NCBI GenBank assembly: GCA_965204665.1
Contig: OZ242002.1
Span: forward strand, 1,736,001 to 1,800,000
DNA from: Nemesobacter sp965204665
GTDB lineage: Bacteria; Desulfobacterota_D; UBA1144; Nemesobacterales; Nemesobacteraceae
Direction of reading: 5' to 3'
DNA: 64,000 bases
How positions within the stretch are numbered: position 1 is the stretch's first letter; every line of letters starts with the position of its first letter. The notes below the pieces were generated by a model. That model was not told the origin of the DNA. It ran no database searches and saw only the letters and a list, made by a program, of their open reading frames with translations. A program made the position numbers and the translations under genes. Positions 41,442 to 50,360 of this stretch are shown here, piece after piece.

Positions 41442-42425
41442 ATGAGCAATGAGATTTGGGTCGTTGCCGATCTAAAGGCCGACGGACAGATAAGAAAAGT
41501 AACGTTTGAGGTCCTTTCCGAGGCGAAAAGAAATCTTCAGGGTACTCTCTGCGCCGTGCTGCTCGGAGACGGAATCTCCGGCAAGTCGTCTGAACTCGCC
41601 GACTACGGAGCGGAGAGGATTTACGTCGTGGACAATTCCGGCCTCGGGGATTTCAACCCCGATGGCTATGTAAGGGCTCTCAGCGAACTGATAAAGAAAT
41701 ATTCTCCTGCAGTGGTGCTCTCAGGTAACACGGCTTTCGCGGAAGACTATATTCCGGCGGTTGCCTCTACGGTGGGCTCCGGACTCGCCATGGACTGCAT
41801 TGATATATCGATGACGGATGACGGAAGACTCAGGATAAAGAGATACTCGCATTCAAGCAGAGCTATATCTACCCAGGAATTCAACGGGGACGGGAGCACG
41901 CAGGTCGCCACTGTGAGGCCTAATTCCTTTAAGGAAGAAGAATCTTCCGCGGGAGGCGAGGTGATCAATGAGGAAGTGGGAATTACGGATGCGGACGTAA
42001 GAACAAAAGTCATAGAGGTAAAGACCAAAGAATCTGACCGTCCCGAACTTACCGAAGCGGAAAGAGTGGTTTCCGGCGGCAGAGGACTTGCCGGTGAAGA
42101 GAATTTCCAATACATATACGATCTTGCTGATCTTCTGGGTGCGGCGGCGGGGGCTACCAGAGCTGCTGTAGATGCCGGGTACTGTTCTTATGATATGCAG
42201 GTAGGTCAGACGGGAAAGGCCGTCTCACCGGTTCTCTACATAGCGGTTGCCATATCGGGGTCGGTACAGCACTTTTCAGGAATGGGTTCTTCAAAGGTTA
42301 TCGTTTCGATAAACAAAGACCCCGAGGCGCCTATTTTCGCCAAATCGGATTACGGTATCTGCGGAGACCTTTTCCAAGTTCTGCCACCTCTTACGGAAGA
42401 ACTGAAAAAAGCGCTTGCGGAGTAG
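41442..42425 (+). CDS. etfA: Electron transfer flavoprotein, alpha subunit
   Basis: 327 residues. The FAD domain near residues 210-310 is textbook: VVSGGRGLAGEENFQYIYDLADLLGAAAGATRAAVDAGYCSYDMQVGQTGKAVSPVLYIAVAISGSVQHFSGM, then VIVSINKDPEAPIFAKSDYGICGDLFQVLPPLTEEL. Pairs with EtfB. Ribosome site GGGAGG before ATG 41442. Confidence 0.97.
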   Translation: MSNEIWVVADLKADGQIRKVTFEVLSEAKRNLQGTLCAVLLGDGISGKSSELADYGAERIYVVDNSGLGDFNPDGYVRALSELIKKYSPAVVLSGNTAFAEDYIPAVASTVGSGLAMDCIDISMTDDGRLRIKRYSHSSRAISTQEFNGDGSTQVATVRPNSFKEEESSAGGEVINEEVGITDADVRTKVIEVKTKESDRPELTEAERVVSGGRGLAGEENFQYIYDLADLLGAAAGATRAAVDAGYCSYDMQVGQTGKAVSPVLYIAVAISGSVQHFSGMGSSKVIVSINKDPEAPIFAKSDYGICGDLFQVLPPLTEELKKALAE

Positions 42426-42435
42426 TTGCTCTTCG

Positions 42436-43317
42436 TCACACTATATCGATAACTTCGATTTTTCCGAGAGGCTTACCGAGAAATCTAGATGCCACCGACG
42501 TAAAAGTTTCCGAGTCGTCTGTCAGATAAAAAGAGATTGTCTGCTCCGAGGCCGTATCTTTTAAGAGTTTTTGTTCCCTCAATATGCTTTCCGTCCGTTC
42601 TGCCGTTTGTTCTGCGGAGTCTACGAGCGTAACGTCATCTCCCATTACCGTTGCGATTGTTTTTTTCAGAACGGGGTAGTGGGTGCATCCGAGTATAAGC
42701 ACATCCACTTTCGCCTCTCTCATAGACTGCAGGTATTTTCCAGCTGCAAGAAAAGCGGTTTCATCGTTTTCCCATCCTTCCTCCGCAAGAGGAACGAAAA
42801 GCGGGCAAGGTTTTGAATGGACCTCGACCGAAGTGGAACAAAACTGCCGCAGCTTCTTCTCGTAGGCGCCGCTTTTTATGGTGGCCGGCGTTCCTATAAC
42901 TCCTATTTTCCCGGTTGCGGTCAGTTCCGAGGCCCTGCGCGCGCCGGGCTCCACAACTCCTACAACCGGAATTTCAAGCCGCTCCCCGAGCATCTCCATG
43001 GCGTAGGCGGATGCGGTATTACATGCTACCACAAGCAGTTTTATATTTTTCGAGAGAAGAAAGTTCGTTGTACTCTCAACATATTTTCTTACCGTCCGGG
43101 CGGATTTTGTCCCGTACGGAACCCGTGCGGTATCACCTAGGTATACAAGATTTTCCGAAGGCAGACGTCTCATTATCTCCTTCGAGACCGTAAGCCCTCC
43201 TATTCCGGAATCAAAAATTCCTATTGCCGGATCTTTACCTTCTTTACTTGTCGTGCACACAGGAAATTTTCCCAAGAGTCGTTCGGTATAGGGGGTTCGG
43301 CTTCTCTCCGCAGTCAA
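42436..43317 (-). CDS. murI: Glutamate racemase
   Basis: 293 residues. Makes D-glutamate for peptidoglycan. The two catalytic cysteines are in VVACNTASAYAM and LILGCTHYPVLKK; the opening PAIGIFDSGIGGLTVSKEIMRRLPSENLVYLGDTARVPYG is typical. The first 30 residues exceed the family core, so a later in-frame start is possible, but none has a better site. Last gene of the clpS-clpA run, 6 bp after the thioesterase gene. Confidence 0.95.
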   Translation of the reverse strand: MTAERSRTPYTERLLGKFPVCTTSKEGKDPAIGIFDSGIGGLTVSKEIMRRLPSENLVYLGDTARVPYGTKSARTVRKYVESTTNFLLSKNIKLLVVACNTASAYAMEMLGERLEIPVVGVVEPGARRASELTATGKIGVIGTPATIKSGAYEKKLRQFCSTSVEVHSKPCPLFVPLAEEGWENDETAFLAAGKYLQSMREAKVDVLILGCTHYPVLKKTIATVMGDDVTLVDSAEQTAERTESILREQKLLKDTASEQTISFYLTDDSETFTSVASRFLGKPLGKIEVIDIV

Positions 43318-43323
43318 CTACCC

Positions 43324-44343
43324 TTACTCCACTTGCGAGCCTACCTTCTTATATTCGTTCAGATAATCGTTTGCGAATTTCTTGGTTTTATCCACTCTCG
43401 CGATTCTCCGCTTCTTTCTTTTTTCCGCTTCTTTCCATAGGCGGACCTCATACGGAGTTTCCGGGCTGAATTGAGGAACTGGAACCGGTTCCCCCTGCTT
43501 GTTAACTTTGACGTAGGTCATAAACGCCGTGCATGCGTGAGATGATTTCCGGATTTCCGTGTCGTATGAATCAACCTTGATGGCAAGTTCAAGAGACTTG
43601 GATCCGACATAAGTAATGCCGGCTTTGAACTCGATGAGGTTTCCGACGTTGAGAGGGGAGTAGAAAAACAGGTCATCAAGCGATCCTGTGACCAGAATTC
43701 CGCCGGAAAACCTTTTTGCTAGTATTGCGGCGCTTTCATCTATATACTTCATTAACTTTCCTACGGACATGAACTGTCCGTAGAAGGCGTCTTCAGGGAG
43801 CACTATCTTCGTCGTATTGAAGTTGTGTCTGGTGTTTTCAGTCTCATCCGCTATGTTCTGTACATTGCTTCTCCTTTTTTTTATCTCAGGAAGCCTGTCT
43901 GTTCTTCTTTTCCGTGCGGAGTCTATGAGCTGGTGTTCGAGACTGTTTGAAGGCTTGAGTTTTGTTTTTATTTTTCTCGGTTTTGTGTTTTTATCTACCG
44001 CTACAAAAGCCATATAGGAGAGGGTTATGAGTTTTTTCTCGTTATCATCGCCGTCTTCGGAGTGCACTCTGACAGCCACTTCGATCGAGGACTCTCCGAC
44101 ATGCTCGACCCAGCTTTCAAGAACGACTACCTGCCCGATTTTTACAGGGCTGAGAAAATCTATACTGTCTGCGGCTCCCAGCACCGCAGGTCCGTTCGCG
44201 AACTTGAATGACGTGATGCTGCCTGTGAGCATTATCCAGTCCATCAATATTCCGCCGTGCAGGGTTCCATGGTTGTTCGAGTGCTCGGGAAGCACATACT
44301 GAACCATTTTGTTCGCGGTTTCCCGTATGGAGATAGATGTCAT
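43324..44343 (-). CDS. Tandem hot-dog acyl-CoA thioesterase
   Basis: 339 residues containing two hot-dog domains. The first (residues 1-120) has NNHGTLHGGILMDWIMLTGSITSFKFANG, PVKIGQVVVLESWVEHVGESSIEVAVRV; the second (about 180-300) has FYGQFMSVGKLMKYIDESAAILAKRFSGG, SPLNVGNLIEFKAGITYVGSKSLELAIKV. The layout matches ACOT7/BFIT-like double-domain thioesterases, which hydrolyse acyl-CoA. Substrate length cannot be told. Confidence 0.85.
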   Translation of the reverse strand: MTSISIRETANKMVQYVLPEHSNNHGTLHGGILMDWIMLTGSITSFKFANGPAVLGAADSIDFLSPVKIGQVVVLESWVEHVGESSIEVAVRVHSEDGDDNEKKLITLSYMAFVAVDKNTKPRKIKTKLKPSNSLEHQLIDSARKRRTDRLPEIKKRRSNVQNIADETENTRHNFNTTKIVLPEDAFYGQFMSVGKLMKYIDESAAILAKRFSGGILVTGSLDDLFFYSPLNVGNLIEFKAGITYVGSKSLELAIKVDSYDTEIRKSSHACTAFMTYVKVNKQGEPVPVPQFSPETPYEVRLWKEAEKRKKRRIARVDKTKKFANDYLNEYKKVGSQVE

Positions 44344-44368
44344 GGAGTTATTTTACCTATTAGGAAAT

Positions 44369-46630
44369 TCAGTCCGGTTCGGTTTTCAGAACCAGACGGT
44401 TCTCGTCTTCTAAGGAGAAAATCGCCCTGCCTCCTCCCGATAGGTTTCCGAAAAGAATTTCCTTCGAGAGCCGTTCCGAGATCTCTGAGTTTATAACTCT
44501 TTGAACGGGTCTTGCGCCGAGTTGAGGGTCGTAGCCCCTGCGGGCCAGATAGAGCCTCGCGGCGGGCGTAAGGGTGATAGCAACTTTTTTCTGAGACAGT
44601 CTTTGCTGCAGTTCCGAAACCATTTTGTCCACGATTTTTTCCACCACCGATATATCCAGTGATCGGAATGTGATTATCTCGTTTAACCTGTTGCGGAACT
44701 CAGGTGAGAAATAACTGTCTATGGCTTCTTTGCTTTTATCCTCAAATTCCCGCTTGGCGAATCCGACATTTCTGTTCGCGCTTTCCTGCGAGCCCGTGTT
44801 TGTCGTAAGAATGAGGATCACTTGGCGGAAATCCACTTTTCTTCCGTTCGAATCGGTGAGAGTGGCGTGGTCCATCACCTGAAGGAGGATGTTGTATATG
44901 TCCTCATGAGCCTTCTCTATTTCGTCGAGCAGAAGCACGCAGTGCGGGGACCTGTATATGGCTTCCGTGAGTTGTCCACCCTGGTCATATCCCACATATC
45001 CCGGCGGAGACCCTATAAGACGAGAGACTGTGTGCTTTTCCATATATTCACTCATGTCGAAGCGCACGAACTCTATTCCCAGAAGTTCCGCAAGTTTTCT
45101 GGCAAGTTCTGTTTTGCCTACTCCCGTAGGGCCCGAAAACATGAATGAACCCACCGGTTTTTCCGGCTCGCTTATGCCCGCGCGGGACATCTGTATGGTA
45201 CTTACAAGTTTATCTATGGCATCGTCTTGGGAGTAGATGAATTTCTTGAGATTGTCTGCCAGATCATGGAGCAGATTGCGGTCCTCGACCCTTACTGATT
45301 TTTCGGGTATTCTGGCGATTTTAGCTATAAGTCTTTCCATATCGGAAACTTTCACCTGTCTCGTTATTTCAGGTTTGAGGTTACGGAGTTTTGTCGACGC
45401 TCCGGCCTCGTCCATAATATCAATTGCCTTGTCCGGAAGTTTTCTGTCGGTGATGTATTTGTCCGAAAGTTCAACGCATGCCCTTACAGCTCCGGCGGAA
45501 TACCTGACGTTGTGGAATTCCTCATAATGACGTTTTAGCCCGAACAGTATCTTTCTACAGTCGTCAACCGAAGGTTCTTCGATGTTTATTCTCTGAAATC
45601 GCCTTGAAAGCGCGTGGTCTTTTTCAAAGATCATCCTGTATTCCTTAAGAGTCGTGGTGCCTATGCATTTGATCTCCCCGCCTGCAAGAACGGGCTTAAG
45701 CATGTTTGATGCGTCAAGGCTTCCTCCGGAAACGGCTCCTGCGCCTATTACCGTGTGAATTTCATCTATAAAAAGCACATTGTCAGGGTCTTTTTTTGTT
45801 TCATCCAGCACTTCACTCAGTTTTTCTTCGAAGTCTCCCCTGTACTTAGTTCCCGCTGTAAGAGTACCTATGTTGAGGAGGTATATCTTGAGATTTTTCA
45901 TCGTTTCAGGAACTTGTTCCTGGACTACCTGCAACGCCACTCCTTCAACTATTGCCGTTTTTCCTACTCCCGCCTCTCCCACCAGCACGGGGTTGTTTTT
46001 CTTTCTTTTGCTGAGGATGTGGATTATTCTCTGTATTTCCTTCTCTCTTCCTATCAGGGGGTCAATTTTCCCCTTGCGGGCTTTTTCGATCATATCCGTG
46101 CAATAAAACTCGAGCGGATTCTTTCTTTCCGTTTTTTTCCGTCCTTTGGCTTTTTCCTGAGCAGGCGTCGGTTCTTCAATGTCTTTTCGACTTGCCGAAG
46201 CCCCGTGGGATATCTGTTTTACCAAGGAAAAACGGTTCAGTCCTTGTCTGTTAAGGAAATAGACGGCGTGGGATTTGGGGATACGGAAAAGCGCCACAAG
46301 AATATTCGCTCCGGTTATTTCCTTTTTATCTGAACTTTCAGCATGCATGGAAGCTAATCTCAACACCTGCTTGCTGCCTTCGGAATAGACTGGTTCGGGT
46401 ACAGGAAAAAGGGCGGAATTGATAGAAGATATGTTTTTCCTCAGATGGTCTTCAATGTCCTTTTCCAACTGTCCGGTGTCGACATCGCACGCTATCAGCA
46501 CCTCCGCCGCCGTATTATCTTTTGTGAGTTCGAGAAGGATGTGTTCAGGGGTTATGAATTCATGTTTGCGGTTTTTCGCCTGCTTGTAAGCTCTGTAAAG
46601 AGTTTTTTCGAGTTCTTCTGACGCCAGCAT
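44369..46630 (-). CDS. clpA: ClpA, ATPase subunit of the ClpAP protease
   Basis: 753 residues. Clp N-domain (LEKTLYRAYKQAKNRKHEFITPEHILLELT), two AAA+ modules: D1 with GEAGVGKTAIVEG and VLFIDEIHTVIGAG, D2 with SGPTGVGKTELARKLAE and CVLLLDEIEKAHEDIYNILLQVMDHATLTD. Unfolds substrates for ClpP; clpP is not in the window. It begins 1 bp after clpS, the usual adaptor order. Confidence 0.97.
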   Translation of the reverse strand: MLASEELEKTLYRAYKQAKNRKHEFITPEHILLELTKDNTAAEVLIACDVDTGQLEKDIEDHLRKNISSINSALFPVPEPVYSEGSKQVLRLASMHAESSDKKEITGANILVALFRIPKSHAVYFLNRQGLNRFSLVKQISHGASASRKDIEEPTPAQEKAKGRKKTERKNPLEFYCTDMIEKARKGKIDPLIGREKEIQRIIHILSKRKKNNPVLVGEAGVGKTAIVEGVALQVVQEQVPETMKNLKIYLLNIGTLTAGTKYRGDFEEKLSEVLDETKKDPDNVLFIDEIHTVIGAGAVSGGSLDASNMLKPVLAGGEIKCIGTTTLKEYRMIFEKDHALSRRFQRINIEEPSVDDCRKILFGLKRHYEEFHNVRYSAGAVRACVELSDKYITDRKLPDKAIDIMDEAGASTKLRNLKPEITRQVKVSDMERLIAKIARIPEKSVRVEDRNLLHDLADNLKKFIYSQDDAIDKLVSTIQMSRAGISEPEKPVGSFMFSGPTGVGKTELARKLAELLGIEFVRFDMSEYMEKHTVSRLIGSPPGYVGYDQGGQLTEAIYRSPHCVLLLDEIEKAHEDIYNILLQVMDHATLTDSNGRKVDFRQVILILTTNTGSQESANRNVGFAKREFEDKSKEAIDSYFSPEFRNRLNEIITFRSLDISVVEKIVDKMVSELQQRLSQKKVAITLTPAARLYLARRGYDPQLGARPVQRVINSEISERLSKEILFGNLSGGGRAIFSLEDENRLVLKTEPD

Positions 46631-46631
46631 C

Positions 46632-46973
46632 TCAGTTGTCGGTTCTTTGTACCTCTATTACGCATTTGAGGGGATGTTCATATTTTTCCGCAAGTTGTTC
46701 AACCTGTTTAACCTTGGTGGTCGCTATGTCGTACGTACAGCAGTCAATGACGCTTTTTCCCGATGTGTGAGCTTCAAGCATGATTCGTTTACTTTCCTCT
46801 TCGTTTTTGAAGAACACCTTCATCAGTACCCAGACCACAAAATCTCTGGGAGTGTAGTCATCGTTTAGAAGCACTATTGCATACATGTCCGGCTTCTTTA
46901 TCCGGAACTTCTCCTGTGTAGTCTTCTTCGGACTGTTTATGCGTATATGTATCAAGCGTTCCATAGATGACAC
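46632..46973 (-). CDS. clpS: ClpS, N-end-rule adaptor for ClpAP
   Basis: 113 residues. Core fold with MYAIVLLNDDYTPRDFVVWVLMKVFFKNEEESKRIMLEAHTSGKSVIDCCTYDIATTKVKQVEQLAEKYEHPLKCVIE; the NDDYT..DFVV and H of MLEAHTSG are the peptide-binding residues for N-degrons. It delivers N-end-rule proteins to ClpA, encoded next. Confidence 0.97.
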   Translation of the reverse strand: MSSMERLIHIRINSPKKTTQEKFRIKKPDMYAIVLLNDDYTPRDFVVWVLMKVFFKNEEESKRIMLEAHTSGKSVIDCCTYDIATTKVKQVEQLAEKYEHPLKCVIEVQRTDN

Positions 46974-46982
46974 CTATATATT

Positions 46983-48176
46983 CTATATGATTTTTTTTGA
47001 TATTTCACCACGGATTTTCTTTACGGGGGAGATTCGGTTGTACTCGGAGACGAGTGAGCGCATGTGTGGGCGTTCAACTCTCAAGAAACTGTCTATGGCC
47101 GCTCGGGCCGCGCGATTAAAAAACAGATGGGAACTGTTTACCGGGACTGCGCAGAATCCTCGCAGGAATTTGTGCTCGCCTTGGGCGCCGGCCTCGAAAA
47201 CCGATATTCCATTCGATATCGCGTACTCTATGGGCTTGTAGTAGCAACACTCGAAGTGAAGATAAGGTATATCCTCAACGCATCCCCAGTATCTTCCGTA
47301 AAGTTTTTTACCCTTTCTGAAGTTTATCGTGCCGCCCACGGGGCTGCCGTCGCGGCTTGCTATGAAAAGCACCGTTCTCTCTCTGTACTTTCGGAAAAGA
47401 ATCTCGAAGAAATGCCTGTTCAGATAGACGTTTCCCCATTTTCTTGAGTTGGTGTTCAAGTAAAACTCCCACACACAGTTTATGTCTTCTGGACATATGC
47501 CGTCTTTTTCCAGTATAGAGATATTAACGCCGGAGTCGTAAAGTCTCCGTCTTTCTTTTTTTATCTGTTTTCTTTTGCCCGACCGCAGGACACCGAGGAA
47601 ATCGTCAAAACAACCGTAATCCGAGTTATGCCAGTGGTACTGATGAGAGATTCTCGGCAGAAATCCGAGTTCACCCAGAATTTCCTGCTCCTCTCGCGTT
47701 ATGAAAAGAAAATGTACGGAAGATATGTCCATCCGGGAGCAGATATCGACAAGTTTTTCTGCAAGAAGCATTGCGCACGTTTTGTAGTCGTAGTCCGGGT
47801 TCACGATTAATCTGCTTCCCGTTGTCGGAGTGAACGGCACTCCTACGACAACTTTGGGATAATAACTGAGACCCGCGTCCTGGTATGCCTGCGCCCACTG
47901 CCAGTCGAATATGTATTCTCCGTAGGAGTCGGTTTTAAGATAGAACGTGACTGCTGCGGCTATGGTCTTTCCGTCACGCAGTAGCAGATAACGCGGTTCC
48001 CAACCGGTTCGGGGTCCCACGCATCGGGATTTTTCCAGAGCGAAAAGAAAATCAAACTCAAAAAACGGATTGTCGGGAGGCTGAATCGAATCATACTGTT
48101 CCTTGTCTACCTCGGTTATGGAGAAAAGCAGTTCAAATTCCACGGATTTTCCAGATAATTCTATCGGTTTGTTCAT
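46983..48176 (-). CDS. FemAB/GNAT-like protein (DUF482 family)
   Basis: 397 residues, cytoplasmic. Segments FIDW-like YIFDWQWAQAYQDAGLSYYPKVVVGVPFTPTTGSRLIV, FLGVLRSGKRKQIKKERRRL, and YYKPIEYAISNGISVFEAGAQGEHKFLRGFCAVP are hallmarks of this family, related to FemAB peptidyl/aminoacyl transferases with GNAT folds. No reaction is established. It precedes clpS by 9 bp and starts the minus-strand run. Confidence 0.88.
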   Translation of the reverse strand: MNKPIELSGKSVEFELLFSITEVDKEQYDSIQPPDNPFFEFDFLFALEKSRCVGPRTGWEPRYLLLRDGKTIAAAVTFYLKTDSYGEYIFDWQWAQAYQDAGLSYYPKVVVGVPFTPTTGSRLIVNPDYDYKTCAMLLAEKLVDICSRMDISSVHFLFITREEQEILGELGFLPRISHQYHWHNSDYGCFDDFLGVLRSGKRKQIKKERRRLYDSGVNISILEKDGICPEDINCVWEFYLNTNSRKWGNVYLNRHFFEILFRKYRERTVLFIASRDGSPVGGTINFRKGKKLYGRYWGCVEDIPYLHFECCYYKPIEYAISNGISVFEAGAQGEHKFLRGFCAVPVNSSHLFFNRAARAAIDSFLRVERPHMRSLVSEYNRISPVKKIRGEISKKII

Positions 48177-48394
48177 CAGTCCGGTTTTTCCGCTTGTTTT
48201 TCGGACGCGCAGAAATCGTTACTCTATACGTAAAATATTATCAGATTCGCTTATTTTTTGCCTGTGCATGCGCAGGTTGTTTTCCGGAATAAATAACCAT
48301 GTTTTGAAATCTCGGGTTTGCGGAGATAATTTATAGGAAATTTTCTGCGAAGAGAGATGGACAAATAAAATTCGGTTCCGTCTGTTTTGTTTAA

Positions 48395-50287
48395 ATGATC
48401 AATATCTCGGGAATATGCCAATCTTTTTCCGGAAAAGACCTTTTCCATGGTCTTGAGTGGAGTATAAAGAAAGGAAGAAAGTACGGCCTTGTGGGTCCTA
48501 ACGGCTCGGGGAAAACCACACTGCTTGAAATTATTCTGGGGATTTCTTCACCGGAAAAAGGTTCTGTTTCTTTTTCTTCCGGGATTACTCCGGGTTATCT
48601 GCCTCAGGCAATGGATCAATGTCTAACCAGTCTCAGCGTACTTTCAACTACGCTTCTGGATGGCATGGAGTGCGGAGAGGATACTCCGCAGAAACCTGTT
48701 TACGAGGCTGAAAAAATCCTTTTCGGGCTGGGCTTTACCGAAGAGCAGCTCTCTTATCACGTATCCTCGCTCTCGGACGGATGGAAAATGAGGGTTGAAC
48801 TTGCGAGGATTCTTCTCCGTGACCCGAACGTACTGATGCTCGACGAGCCGACCAACCACCTTGACATAAAAAGCATAGAATGGCTTGAGGGGTACCTGCA
48901 GAGGTATCGGGGAACTGTGGTTCTGGTATCCCATGACAAATACCTGCTTGATCGCATGGTTGACACGATAGCGGAACTTGGAGACGGAAAAATACGGGAG
49001 TTCCGCGGTGGCTATTCTTCTTATCTTGAGAAAAAGGAGCAACTTGAGGCTATTGCCGAAGCGACTGCGAAAAATCAGCAGAAAAAACTCAAGGCTCAAC
49101 ATCTTTTCATAGAGAGATTCCGGTACAAGGCTTCCAAGGCGAAACAGGTGCAGAGCAGGATAAGGATGCTTGAGAAAATGGAACCGCAAACCGAAATTGT
49201 CCGTATGCGGAAGACCCTTGAATTCGCGTTTCCGGTTCCCAAACGGGAGGGCAGGGTGGTTTACGAAATAAGCGGGTTTTCCAAGGAATACGAAACTGCG
49301 GGCGGTGGTAAAAACATGGTTTTTCGCAACTGTTCCGCGCTTAAAATTCAAAGAGGCGACAGGATAGCGCTTGTGGGCAGAAATGGAGAAGGAAAAACCA
49401 CGCTTTGCAGAATCATAGCAGGGAAGGAAAGTTTTAAGGGCGCAAGACTCATCGGCCATAATGTGGTTCTCGGCTACTACGCTCAGAACCAGGACGAGAT
49501 GCTTGATCCTCGGAACACCGTTTACGACGAGTTCGCCTCTGCTTATCCGTTTTTTTCCGAGACGGAAGCAAGAACCCTCTTAGGTTCGTTTCTTTTTACC
49601 GCTTCAGATATAACCAAGAAAATTTCGGTCCTTTCAGGAGGTGAAAAAAGCCGCCTCTCGCTTCTCAAGATTCTTGTTTCCGGTTCAAATTTTCTGGTTC
49701 TCGACGAGCCGACCAATCACCTTGACATAGAATCAAAAGAAGTGCTCCGCCGCGCTCTTGAGCAGTTCGCAGGCACTTTTTTACTCATAAGTCACGACAG
49801 ATATTTCGTCGACAGGTTGGTAAACAAGGTCTGGAATGTGCAGAATGGTTCGATAGAGACTTATATCGGCAACTATTCGGAATTCCTTCAGAGAAAGGCT
49901 CAGGATGCGGAAAAAACCTGCCCGGAGCCTCCGCGCTCGCAGACCCGACGGGAAACGGTATGCAGGTCCGAGAAAAACCTGCAGGCCCGGAGACGCAACC
50001 GCCTCTACAGAGAACTTAGGGAAAAGGGGATAGAGAACATGGAGAATTGGAAACTTCTCTCGAAAAAGCAGATGGAAAAGGGGCTTTCCGACCTTGAGAA
50101 CAAGATTTTTCTTTACGAGACGGAAAAAACGGAGATAGAGAAACTCCTTGCGAATCCGGAGGAGTCGGTCATAGACGCGGACTGGGGGAAAAAGACAAAA
50201 AAATTCGGTGAACTTGAGACAGCGCTTTGCACTCTCTACGCGAAATGGGATGATATAACCGAATATATGCGCGGAGATTCGGTATGA
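48395..50287 (+). CDS. ABC-F family ATPase
   Basis: 630 residues, no membrane segments. Two ABC domains: GPNGSGKTTLLE, LSDGWKMRVELARIL, VLMLDEPTNHLD; and GRNGEGKTTLCR, LSGGEKSRLSLLKIL, FLVLDEPTNHLD. The linker between them and a C-terminal coiled coil (LYRELREKGIENMENWKLL...) resemble Uup/YheS-type proteins. ABC-F proteins act on ribosomes with stalled or misplaced tRNA. The first signature has LSDGW rather than LSGGQ. Which subtype cannot be settled by eye. Confidence 0.93.
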   Translation: MINISGICQSFSGKDLFHGLEWSIKKGRKYGLVGPNGSGKTTLLEIILGISSPEKGSVSFSSGITPGYLPQAMDQCLTSLSVLSTTLLDGMECGEDTPQKPVYEAEKILFGLGFTEEQLSYHVSSLSDGWKMRVELARILLRDPNVLMLDEPTNHLDIKSIEWLEGYLQRYRGTVVLVSHDKYLLDRMVDTIAELGDGKIREFRGGYSSYLEKKEQLEAIAEATAKNQQKKLKAQHLFIERFRYKASKAKQVQSRIRMLEKMEPQTEIVRMRKTLEFAFPVPKREGRVVYEISGFSKEYETAGGGKNMVFRNCSALKIQRGDRIALVGRNGEGKTTLCRIIAGKESFKGARLIGHNVVLGYYAQNQDEMLDPRNTVYDEFASAYPFFSETEARTLLGSFLFTASDITKKISVLSGGEKSRLSLLKILVSGSNFLVLDEPTNHLDIESKEVLRRALEQFAGTFLLISHDRYFVDRLVNKVWNVQNGSIETYIGNYSEFLQRKAQDAEKTCPEPPRSQTRRETVCRSEKNLQARRRNRLYRELREKGIENMENWKLLSKKQMEKGLSDLENKIFLYETEKTEIEKLLANPEESVIDADWGKKTKKFGELETALCTLYAKWDDITEYMRGDSV

Positions 50288-50360
50288 AGGCGATGTTCTA
50301 CCTTCCCTGTTATTTCTTCGGACTCGGAAGATACTTTCTTTCTTTATGGAGACAGGATAT